NCBI GenBank assembly: GCA_023398855.1
Contig: JAEWRS010000248.1
Location: 1-13,824, forward strand
Direction: 5' to 3'
DNA: 13,824 bases
Source: Bacillota bacterium
Lineage (GTDB): Bacteria > Bacillota > Clostridia > Lachnospirales > Lachnospiraceae
Shown one piece after another: positions 8,091-13,824 of this stretch (positions are counted from its first letter, which is position 1; every line of letters starts with the position of its first letter). The notes under the pieces were generated by a model. The model was given only the letters and a program-made list of their open reading frames with translations, did no database searches and was not told where the DNA came from. The translations under genes were made by a program, and so were the position numbers.

Positions 8091-9053
8091 ATGGCTAATA
8101 AAAAGAAAAGCTTTCGTATATCTGATTATTCAAAGTACATGTGCCTCATAAGCATTGTATTGGTATTTGGCATATTCAGTATTGTAATACCGAACTTCAT
8201 CGGCGCATACAGCCTGCAGAACATGATGATTGAGGCAGCACCCCTGCTTCTCATGGCCGGCGGCCTTTCATTTGTGATTTTCACGGGCGGCATTGACCTG
8301 GGTGCCGGAGCAATGGTATCCTGTACCTGTGTGCTTACAGGCATTTACGTTGCAAAGTTTGGCAACATGATTATACCGATTATGGTGGCTGTGGGACTGG
8401 TTATGGGGCTTTTAAACGGACTGCTGGTAACAAAGCTCAAGCTTCCGTCCTTTATCGTTACCCTTTGTACCACCAATTTCTGGTCCTATGTGGCACTGAC
8501 ACGTTGTCCAAACGGTTCAGAGATCATTCCCATGGACAAGCGCTTCATGGTAAAATGGGCAACCCAGAAGGTGGGAGGAATCCCGGTTATGTTTATCATT
8601 GCATTGCTTGGAATCGTGATACTGTACATATTCCAGCAGTACACGGTGTATGGCAAATCCATCTATGCCGTTGGTGCCAATGTAAATGCTGCAAGGCCGG
8701 CCGGTGTTGACACGGATAAGGCGCAGATATCGGCATTTGTAATGAGCAGTGCCTGCAGTGCGCTTGCAGGGGCATTCTACGCATATAAGCTGAAATCAGC
8801 AGTTCCCACAGTAGGCGACGCACTTACTCTGACAGCCATTGCCTCGGTGGCGCTGGGCGGAACATCTATGGCAGGAGGACGCGGCAGCGTGCTGCGTACC
8901 ATGATCGGCGTTGTGACAATCACAGGGGTTACATCCGGACTTAACATGATGGGAGTGAACCCGCTGTGGAAAAACATTGTAATCGGTATTATACTAATTG
9001 CAGCTGTCTGCCTGAATTCGGATACAAAGGGGAGAGATCTGATCATAAAGTAA
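8091..9053 (+). CDS. Sugar ABC transporter permease 2 (BPD_transp_2 / RbsC type)
   Basis: This is the second membrane subunit of the importer. The 320-residue protein shows a short basic N-terminus, a first membrane segment at about 16-35, the family motif GGIDLGAGAM (66-75), YGKSIYAVGANVNAA (187-201, ATPase-coupling region) and GGTSMAGGRGS (256-266), and further hydrophobic segments to the C-terminus. It differs clearly from permease 1, so the channel is probably a heterodimer. AGGAGGG (8076-8082) overlaps the ATPase stop and gives a good distance to ATG 8091. This is the last gene of the operon; a terminator begins 46 nt after the stop. Confidence 0.94.
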   Translation: MANKKKSFRISDYSKYMCLISIVLVFGIFSIVIPNFIGAYSLQNMMIEAAPLLLMAGGLSFVIFTGGIDLGAGAMVSCTCVLTGIYVAKFGNMIIPIMVAVGLVMGLLNGLLVTKLKLPSFIVTLCTTNFWSYVALTRCPNGSEIIPMDKRFMVKWATQKVGGIPVMFIIALLGIVILYIFQQYTVYGKSIYAVGANVNAARPAGVDTDKAQISAFVMSSACSALAGAFYAYKLKSAVPTVGDALTLTAIASVALGGTSMAGGRGSVLRTMIGVVTITGVTSGLNMMGVNPLWKNIVIGIILIAAVCLNSDTKGRDLIIK

Positions 9054-9099
9054 TGTTTAAGAATAACCTGGAAGTACAGAGTAAAGAGAGTTGTTTTGT

Positions 9100-9142
9100 C
9101 TGGTGTATGTCCGGATTCTTCGGATATGCACCGGTTTTTTTT
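9100..9142 (+). terminator. Intrinsic terminator of the sugar operon
   Basis: A 14-bp stem (9100-9113 with 9121-9134, including three G-U pairs) with a 7-nt loop GATTCTT is followed directly by eight T (9135-9142). Stem, loop and U-tract all fit a strong factor-independent terminator, placed 46 nt after the permease 2 stop codon. Confidence 0.92.
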
Positions 9143-9310
9143 GTTTTGCCCTCATTATAGCAGGCAAATGTTTGAGAATTGTTGAAGCCCTGTTATTTAT
9201 CCTGCCCAAAACGAAAATATTGCCGTAATCAAATTATACTACATCTAAATTGAAAAATAACCTCTAATGCCAAAAATTTTTAGCAAGACTAAATAATTTT
9301 TTTATGTGAG

Positions 9311-9339
9311 TTGCTATTTTAATATAGTTATTGTATAAT
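9311..9339 (+). promoter_or_regulatory. Housekeeping (sigma A-type) promoter for the metal-uptake operon
   Basis: The -35 box TTGCTA (9311-9316) and the -10 box TATAAT (9334-9339) are separated by exactly 17 bases. The -10 box is perfect and the -35 matches four of six positions, in an AT-rich context. Transcription would start near 9346, giving a leader of about 100 nt before the permease start at 9445. Confidence 0.8.
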
Positions 9340-9349
9340 TTTAGAAAGG

Positions 9350-9378
9350 AATCGTTGCTTTTTGAGAATACAACGATT
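9350..9378 (+). promoter_or_regulatory. Inverted repeat 1 in the leader: operator or attenuator stem
   Basis: AATCGTTG (9350-9357) and CAACGATT (9371-9378) are exact inverted copies around a 13-nt spacer. The repeat begins just after the expected transcription start, a typical position for a repressor site. As RNA it would form an 8-bp stem followed by a T-rich run (9377-9389), so a weak conditional terminator is also possible. Confidence 0.5.
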
Positions 9379-9391
9379 TTATATTTTTTCA

Positions 9392-9419
9392 ACCGTTATT
9401 CTTGATTGAGAATAACGGT
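9392..9419 (+). promoter_or_regulatory. Inverted repeat 2 in the leader: perfect 11-6-11 dyad
   Basis: ACCGTTATTCT (9392-9402) and AGAATAACGGT (9409-9419) are perfect inverted copies around TGATTG. The CGTTAT/ATAACG half-sites recall those bound by the molybdate regulator ModE in proteobacteria, which would fit the MoeA-linked transporter downstream; this is a resemblance only. As RNA it would be a stable stem ending 13 nt before the ribosome binding site (AGGGGG, 9432-9437). Confidence 0.55.
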
Positions 9420-9444
9420 GAAATAAAAAGCAGGGGGATTACAT

Positions 9445-10467
9445 ATGAGAAAAATAAACCGCCGGTATTTTGCGGTGATTCTTTTATTTCTAAGCATGCT
9501 GCTGCTGGCAGCATTCTCCTTCTCCTTTTTGGTGGGGAGGTATGCCATACCGCCTAAAACGGTATGGGAAATTATTCTTTCCAGTGTTTTTCCCATTGAA
9601 CCTTCCTGGGAAGAAACGCTGGAGACTGTAATTTTGCAGGTGCGTCTGCCGCGTATCTTGCTGGGAATTCTAGTGGGAGGCGCACTTTCGCTTTCAGGAG
9701 CAAGCTATCAAACGCTGTTTAAAAACCCGATGGTATCTCCGGATATTTTAGGCGTATCTGCCGGCGCAGGCTTTGGAGCAGCGCTTGCAATGATCAATGA
9801 TGCCTCCTGGTGGGAAATTCAGCTTTGCGCGTTTGCTTTCGGAATGGCAGCGGTGGTATTGACCTATTTTATTGGCCATATAATCGGAAGGCAGGCAATT
9901 ACTGTGTTGATTCTCGGAGGACTTGTTGTCTCCAGCCTGTTTCAGGCACTGCTTTCCATTGTAAAAACCATGGCTGATACCGACAATGTGCTGCCTTCCA
10001 TTACCTTTTGGCTGATGGGCAGCCTCGGAAGAGGATCCGGCCGTGAGGTTTTGTTTTTGCTGCCTGCCGTTATCCTCTCATCGGCGCTGCTGTTTTTATT
10101 CCGACACCAGATCAATGCACTTTCCACAGGAGAAGACGAAGCGGCTGCATTGGGCGTGAATGTGCCTCTTACCAGGCTGGTTGTGGTGGTTGCTTCCACG
10201 CTGATGACTGTTTCCGCTGTCAGTATCAGCGGAATTATCGGATGGGTGGGTTTGGTGGTGCCGCACATTGCCCGTATGATCAGCGGCTCCAGCTTTTCCA
10301 GACTGGCTCCGGTTTCTTTTCTGATTGGCGGTTGTTTCCTGCTGGCAATAGACGATGTTGTCCGCGGAATTGAAGGCGTTGAACTGCCCCTGGGTGTGCT
10401 GACCGCCTTAATAGGTACACCGATTTTCATACTGCTTCTTTACCGTGTCAGAAAGGGGTGGTCATGA
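9445..10467 (+). CDS. FecCD/BtuC-type ABC transporter permease (metal, oxyanion or chelate uptake)
   Basis: This is the membrane subunit of a type II importer, working as a homodimer with the downstream ATPase. The 340-residue protein begins with a membrane segment (9-29) and has the FecCD hallmarks RLPRILLGILVGGALSLSG (67-85), NPMVSPDILGVSAGAG (94-109), the ATPase-coupling stretch GEDEAAALGVNV (229-240) and GIIGWVGLVVPHIAR (263-277). Length and about ten hydrophobic segments fit the family. AGGGGG (9432-9437) lies 7 nt before ATG 9445. The family imports iron-siderophores, heme, cobalamin and, in Haemophilus MolBCA, molybdate/tungstate. The MoeA-like gene in the same operon favours the last, by context only. 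The stop overlaps the ATPase start as ATGA. Confidence 0.93.
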   Translation: MRKINRRYFAVILLFLSMLLLAAFSFSFLVGRYAIPPKTVWEIILSSVFPIEPSWEETLETVILQVRLPRILLGILVGGALSLSGASYQTLFKNPMVSPDILGVSAGAGFGAALAMINDASWWEIQLCAFAFGMAAVVLTYFIGHIIGRQAITVLILGGLVVSSLFQALLSIVKTMADTDNVLPSITFWLMGSLGRGSGREVLFLLPAVILSSALLFLFRHQINALSTGEDEAAALGVNVPLTRLVVVVASTLMTVSAVSISGIIGWVGLVVPHIARMISGSSFSRLAPVSFLIGGCFLLAIDDVVRGIEGVELPLGVLTALIGTPIFILLLYRVRKGWS

Positions 10468-11255
10468 TGCTTGAAGTAAATGGTATCAGCTTTTTTTATA
10501 AACCGGAACGGATGATTCTGGAAGACATTTCCTTTCAGGCGGATAAAGGAGATATTTTGTGCCTGCTTGGCCCTAACGGAACAGGAAAAACCACATTGCT
10601 GAGATGCCTGCTGGGGTTTTGCAGAATGAAGTCCGGAAGCGTACGCATTGACGGAAAGGATATGTCATCGTCTGTTTCTGCACGTCAGCGTGCGCGTATG
10701 ATGGCCTATGTGCCCCAGTCCAGCGGTATCACATTTCCCTACGAGGCATTTGAGGTTGTTTTGATGGGCAGGCTTTCTCATCTCCCTTTAGGAGGTTCGC
10801 CCAGCGCGAAAGACCGCTCCGTTGCGCAGGAGGCGATGGAACGCATGGGGATTCTGGAACTGGAACACACACTGTTTCAGGAGCTGAGCGGCGGCGAACG
10901 GCAGATGGTACTGGTTGCGCGTGCCTTGGCACAGCAGTCTGATATCTTAGTTATGGACGAGCCAACCGCCAACCTTGATTACGGCAATCAGGTTAAGATG
11001 CTGCGTGTAATTAAAAAACTCTCTGCGCAGGGGTATACCGTCTTGATGACCTCTCATTTTCCCGAGCACGCTTTTCTTGCCTGCAGCCGCGTGGTGATGA
11101 TGCAGGACGGATATATTATGGCCCAGGGAACCCCGGAAGAAGTCGTCACCAGTGACTCCCTTTCTTCGCTTTATCAGACACCTGTACGTGTCACCAAAAC
11201 AGACATCAACATGGACGGACATGCAGTTAAGGTTTGTGTTCCGCTTATGTTTTGA
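10464..11255 (+). CDS. FecE/BtuD-type ABC transporter ATPase
   Basis: This cytoplasmic ATPase drives the FecCD-type permease. The 263-residue protein carries Walker A GPNGTGKTT (36-44), Q-loop Gln85 (YVPQ), signature LSGGE (141-145), Walker B ILVMDEPT (161-168) and H-loop His198 (TSHFPEH), all intact. The sequence pattern fits FecE/FhuC-like ATPases of normal length. ATG 10464 overlaps the permease stop codon (ATGA, 10464-10467); ATG 10467 is an equally possible start, with GGGG (10455-10458) upstream. A GTG at 10458 is in frame but lies on the ribosome binding site. The 35-nt gap to the binding-protein gene is AT-rich, with no terminator. Confidence 0.95.
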   Translation: MMLEVNGISFFYKPERMILEDISFQADKGDILCLLGPNGTGKTTLLRCLLGFCRMKSGSVRIDGKDMSSSVSARQRARMMAYVPQSSGITFPYEAFEVVLMGRLSHLPLGGSPSAKDRSVAQEAMERMGILELEHTLFQELSGGERQMVLVARALAQQSDILVMDEPTANLDYGNQVKMLRVIKKLSAQGYTVLMTSHFPEHAFLACSRVVMMQDGYIMAQGTPEEVVTSDSLSSLYQTPVRVTKTDINMDGHAVKVCVPLMF

Positions 11256-11290
11256 TAATTAAAAAATAAATTCATCAGGAGGAAGTAGTT

Positions 11291-12406
11291 ATGAAATCAG
11301 TAAAACTAACAATGGCATCACTTTTAACGGCGGTGCTTCTGCTGGGCAGCATTACGGGCTGTTCCCAGAAAGGGGCCCAATCTGAGTCGCCGTCTTCTGC
11401 TGCAACCGCAGCAGTCACATCCGAGGCTGCATCTTCACAGGCGGCTTCATCTGAACCGGCTCCAGCTGTCGAGCGCACAATTACAGATATGGCAGGCCGT
11501 ACGGTTACTATTCCGGCGCAAATTGAAAAAATTGGTACCTTTGGATCCGTGGGCGTCCTTAATGCCTTTGTGGAGCTGATGGGAGACGCCTCCAAAATTT
11601 GCAACGATATGCCGGAAAGCTTTACGAAAAATGATAACTGGAAGCTGCAGTATGAGTTTGCGCCTCAAATTAAGGGGGCTCCTATTTTCGAAGCCAATAA
11701 AGAAGTTGCCATGGAAACCGTACTTGCAACCAAGCCGGACGTTTGCTTTACCATGACGAAGGAAACCGCAGAACTTCTTCAAAAAAATGGAATCAGTGCA
11801 GTTTATCTTGCGTGGTCGGAGATTGACGATGTAAAAAAGGCTGTAACACTGATGGGCGAGGTCCTGAATAAACAGGAAACCGCTGCCGATTACATAAAAT
11901 ACTTTGACGAGAAGTTAGCCAGAGCTCAGGAACTGACCAAAGGCATTACCGATAAAAAGACCGTACTTTACGGCAGCGTCACCACACTCACCCAGCCTCA
12001 TAAAATTGCTGAGTGGTGGATTGCACAGGCGGGTGGCATCAGTGTTACCGATGACGGGCACAAGGAGGATACGCTGACCTATACATTGGAGGATCTGCTT
12101 AAATGGAACCCGCAGGTCATGATTCTTACTGCTAAATCACAAATTGCAGAAATTAAAGCGGACAGCCGCTTTGCTAATATTACCGCTGTAAAGGATAAAG
12201 CACTTTATGTGACGCCTACCGTCGCCCATGTCTGGGGAAACCGAACGGTAGAGCAGCCGCTTACCATCTTCTGGGCAATGAACAAGCTCTATCCCGAAGT
12301 TATGAGCCATGACGAGCTGTCCAAGGAAATCAAATACTTTTACAGCCATTTCTTCCTTTATGAGATGAGCGATGCACAGGTTGCAGAAATCATTGACGGA
12401 AAGTAA
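11291..12406 (+). CDS. FecB/BtuF-type substrate-binding lipoprotein (Peripla_BP_2), MolA-like by context
   Basis: This is the receptor lipoprotein of the FecCD-type importer. The 371-residue protein has a signal peptide with lipobox ITGC (Cys24), a Ser/Ala-rich tether (25-59), then the Peripla_BP_2 opening TITDMAGRTVTIP (63-75) and the usual mid-domain pattern (ETVLATKPDVCF, then a NGISAVYLAW strand). The C-terminal lobe includes LEDLLKWNPQVMIL and ends with helices. No His-rich loop or obvious siderophore signature is visible, so the ligand is not readable from sequence. AGGAGG (11277-11282) sits 8 nt before ATG 11291. The MoeA-like gene starts 11 nt after the stop, tying this transporter to molybdenum or tungsten metabolism by inference. 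Iron, nickel or cobalt chelates remain alternatives. Confidence 0.92.
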   Translation: MKSVKLTMASLLTAVLLLGSITGCSQKGAQSESPSSAATAAVTSEAASSQAASSEPAPAVERTITDMAGRTVTIPAQIEKIGTFGSVGVLNAFVELMGDASKICNDMPESFTKNDNWKLQYEFAPQIKGAPIFEANKEVAMETVLATKPDVCFTMTKETAELLQKNGISAVYLAWSEIDDVKKAVTLMGEVLNKQETAADYIKYFDEKLARAQELTKGITDKKTVLYGSVTTLTQPHKIAEWWIAQAGGISVTDDGHKEDTLTYTLEDLLKWNPQVMILTAKSQIAEIKADSRFANITAVKDKALYVTPTVAHVWGNRTVEQPLTIFWAMNKLYPEVMSHDELSKEIKYFYSHFFLYEMSDAQVAEIIDGK

Positions 12407-12417
12407 GAGGGAACGGT

Positions 12418-13632
12418 ATGTATTTAGACAGCGATCAGTTTATAACAAGGGCAAAGGCGATTAATGCCTTAATGACACGATGGAAGCCGGATATCACAAC
12501 GGAAATTCTGCCTCTGGAGCAGACGAGAGGAAGAATCTGTGCGCAGGATGTTTTTTCGCAGAATACGCTGCCTGTATGCCGCAGTTCCCAGGCGGATGGC
12601 ATCGCTGTGTCCTTTGCGGATTTTACGGACGGTATTCCGGACACTTCCCTGTGGAAAAAAGATCTGGATTATGCCACCGCGGATACCGGCGACGATTTTG
12701 ACGACACATTTGATACTGTTATTCAGGTAGAGGACCTTGTCTATAACCTTTCGGGCACATTTTCCATTGTACCCGAAGCGCCAATTGTACAAGGACAACT
12801 GGTCAGCACACAAGGCTCTACGCTGCGCACCGGAGAACTTTTACTTAAAAAAGGGGATGTTGTGCATCCCATGCAGCTTTGCCTTTTGGCGGCAGGCGGC
12901 ATCTCTGGGCTTGAGGTTGTAAAGCAGCCGGTGGTCGCTTATATTCCCACAGGAAACGAGTTGGTTCATCCTGGTAGAAAGCCGCAGCGTGGGCAGAATG
13001 TAGAATCCAACGGCTTGATGATCAGGGGATATCTGGAGGAATGGGGCGCGGTTATCCGCACCTATCCCATTCTTCCCGACGACCGGAAGCTGCTGGATGA
13101 AACATTGTCGGATGCTCTGCAAAATGCAGACATTATCCTGATTAACGGAGGATCTTCCAAGGGCAGCGAAGACTATACCGTTCGTCTGCTCGAAGAGCGC
13201 AGCAGCTTTCTGCAGCACGGCATAAAATCCATTCCGGGAATTCCAGTCGCATTGGCGATTGCAGACGGAAAGCCGGTTATCAACCTGCCAGGCCCGCCTT
13301 TCGCAGCGTTCTGTGCTTTGGATTGGTGTGTCCGCGCACTGGTTTATCAGGCGCAAGGGCGCGCTATGCCCTCCCCGCATAGGGTAACGGCGGTTTTGCT
13401 GCAGGAGGTGCGCAAACCTGCACCTTATGAGTTTTATCTGAGGCTAAAGGTATATAGAACTGAGAACGGATTCTGTGCAGAGCCGCTGTCATGGGGCAGC
13501 CGGTTTGCACAGGCAATGAACTGTAATGCGCTGATGGTGATACCGGTGGGGTTGGATGGTTATCACAAAGGCGATGTGATTGAGGCAGATCTGTTGTATG
13601 GACTGCCGGATGTTGATGAAAGGAGGAATTAA
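12418..13632 (+). CDS. Divergent MoeA-like molybdopterin-binding protein
   Basis: MoeA inserts molybdate into adenylylated molybdopterin. The 404-residue length fits. Visible are the N-terminal motif SSQADGIAV (56-64, matching SAMDGYAV), the molybdopterin-binding domain (about 170-310) with IPTGNELVHPG (176-186), GQNVESN (192-198), INGGSSKGSEDYT (242-254) and GKPVINLPGPP (284-294), and a C-terminal beta domain (about 320-395). Several positions differ from typical MoeA: PTGDE is PTGNE, the conserved KPGKP or RPGHP block reads IPGIP (272-276), and LPGNP or PGYP is LPGPP. The fold is clear, but normal metal-insertase activity is doubtful. AGAGGGA (12406-12412) precedes ATG 12418. It follows the binding-protein gene by 11 nt and precedes a radical SAM gene start by 1 nt. 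Confidence 0.85.
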   Translation: MYLDSDQFITRAKAINALMTRWKPDITTEILPLEQTRGRICAQDVFSQNTLPVCRSSQADGIAVSFADFTDGIPDTSLWKKDLDYATADTGDDFDDTFDTVIQVEDLVYNLSGTFSIVPEAPIVQGQLVSTQGSTLRTGELLLKKGDVVHPMQLCLLAAGGISGLEVVKQPVVAYIPTGNELVHPGRKPQRGQNVESNGLMIRGYLEEWGAVIRTYPILPDDRKLLDETLSDALQNADIILINGGSSKGSEDYTVRLLEERSSFLQHGIKSIPGIPVALAIADGKPVINLPGPPFAAFCALDWCVRALVYQAQGRAMPSPHRVTAVLLQEVRKPAPYEFYLRLKVYRTENGFCAEPLSWGSRFAQAMNCNALMVIPVGLDGYHKGDVIEADLLYGLPDVDERRN

Positions 13633-13633
13633 C

Positions 13634-13824
13634 GTGGAACACGGCCTTACTCCTGCAGAAGCATTGGCATTGATGCAGAACGCTCGAAATTTAAATCAGC
13701 CTGATGCCGCATTTGAGCTTTTCCGGCGTGCGAGTCAAAAGAGAAACCAGATGCTCGGCGATCAACTATGGTGGACTTCCGGATCAGGTGGTATTTTCCC
13801 GTGCCGTGTGGCTCCCCGCTGTTC
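13634..13824 (+). CDS. Probable radical SAM enzyme (BioB/HmdB-like N-terminus), 3' truncated by window edge
   Basis: A GTG start (13634) lies 1 nt after the MoeA-like stop and 7 nt after AGGAGG (13621-13626), which sits inside the end of that gene. Sixty-three residues are readable. LTPAEALALMQ (5-15) and the following helical stretch up to about residue 41 resemble the N-terminal region of biotin-synthase-like radical SAM proteins. Then come GIFPCRVAPRC (53-63) and a last partial codon TC, which can only encode Ser. The two Cys residues (57 and 63) are spaced CX5C, and RCS would continue naturally as the CxxC of a radical SAM [4Fe-4S] motif; the third Cys is outside the window. CX5CX2C is known for HmdB, a BioB-like radical SAM protein of iron-guanylylpyridinol cofactor synthesis. 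Family call is tentative. Confidence 0.6.
   Translation, partial: MEHGLTPAEALALMQNARNLNQPDAAFELFRRASQKRNQMLGDQLWWTSGSGGIFPCRVAPRC

Larger units (their letters stand above)
9054..9444 (+). other. Intergenic region between the sugar operon and the metal-uptake operon
   Basis: The 391 bases hold the terminator of the upstream operon (9100-9142), an AT-rich stretch without recognisable genes (about 9143-9310), a promoter (9311-9339) and a leader of about 100 nt with two inverted repeats. The octamer TTGAGAAT occurs three times (9172-9179, 9362-9369, 9406-9413). I see no tRNA, small ORF with a ribosome binding site, or insertion sequence remnant here. Confidence 0.7.

Noticed and set aside
9145..9168. 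6-bp inverted repeat TTTGCC/GGCAAA after the terminator
   Set aside because: Short stem, 12-nt loop and no U-tract; the strong terminator just upstream explains transcription ending.
9268..9285. Near-palindrome TGCCAAAAATTTTTAGCA upstream of the promoter
   Set aside because: Mostly an A5T5 core in an AT-rich region with one mismatch; expected by chance, though a protein site is not excluded.
9942..10430. 162-codon minus-strand open frame opposite the FecCD permease
   Set aside because: No start signal and low-complexity Ser/Thr/Pro content; the plus strand carries all FecCD motifs.
12841..13380. 179-codon minus-strand open frame opposite the MoeA-like gene
   Set aside because: Opposite a gene with clear MoeA motifs; no ribosome binding site or family pattern seen.
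1..13824. CRISPR arrays, tRNA or rRNA genes, insertion sequences, phage attachment sites
   Set aside because: I looked for spaced repeats, cloverleaf or rRNA-like segments and transposase motifs and saw none.

Overview
The window looks like a chromosomal stretch from an anaerobic Gram-positive bacterium of the class Clostridia, probably Lachnospiraceae. Supporting signs are strong AGGAGG ribosome binding sites, two lipoprotein binding proteins with long Ala/Thr/Ser/Glu linkers, moderate GC, and a complete ABC sugar uptake and catabolic operon. Family assignments come from reading motifs; no database search was possible. Every gene lies on the + strand.

Region 1 (1-9142) is a sugar-use operon. 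In order it encodes the C-terminal two thirds of an FGGY (xylulokinase-like) kinase, a phosphofructokinase-family enzyme, a class II ketose-bisphosphate aldolase, a ROK kinase resembling D-allose kinase, and a ribose/galactose-type ABC importer. The importer has a lipoprotein binding protein, permease 1, a double-domain ATPase and permease 2. The operon ends at a clear intrinsic terminator (9100-9142). The logic is import, phosphorylation, second phosphorylation to a bisphosphate, and cleavage to triose phosphates or similar. The substrate is not fixed by the sequence. An uncommon hexose (allose/allulose/tagatose type) and a pentose route via sedoheptulose 1,7-bisphosphate are both plausible. 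A stable hairpin without a U-tract sits between the binding protein and permease 1.

Region 2 (9143-9444) is AT-rich and non-coding. It holds a near-consensus housekeeping promoter (TTGCTA-17-TATAAT) and a leader of about 100 nt with two perfect inverted repeats. These could be operator sites or an attenuator.

Region 3 (9445-13824) is a second operon. It encodes a FecCD/BtuC-type permease, its ATPase and a lipoprotein binding protein (the transporter class that includes the molybdate/tungstate importer MolBCA), then a divergent MoeA-like molybdopterin protein. It ends with the start of a probable radical SAM enzyme that has a CX5C spacing and is cut by the window edge. Together these suggest uptake of a metal or oxyanion coupled to assembly of a metal cofactor. 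The unusual MoeA residues and the unusual radical SAM motif make this the part most likely to be an undescribed system.
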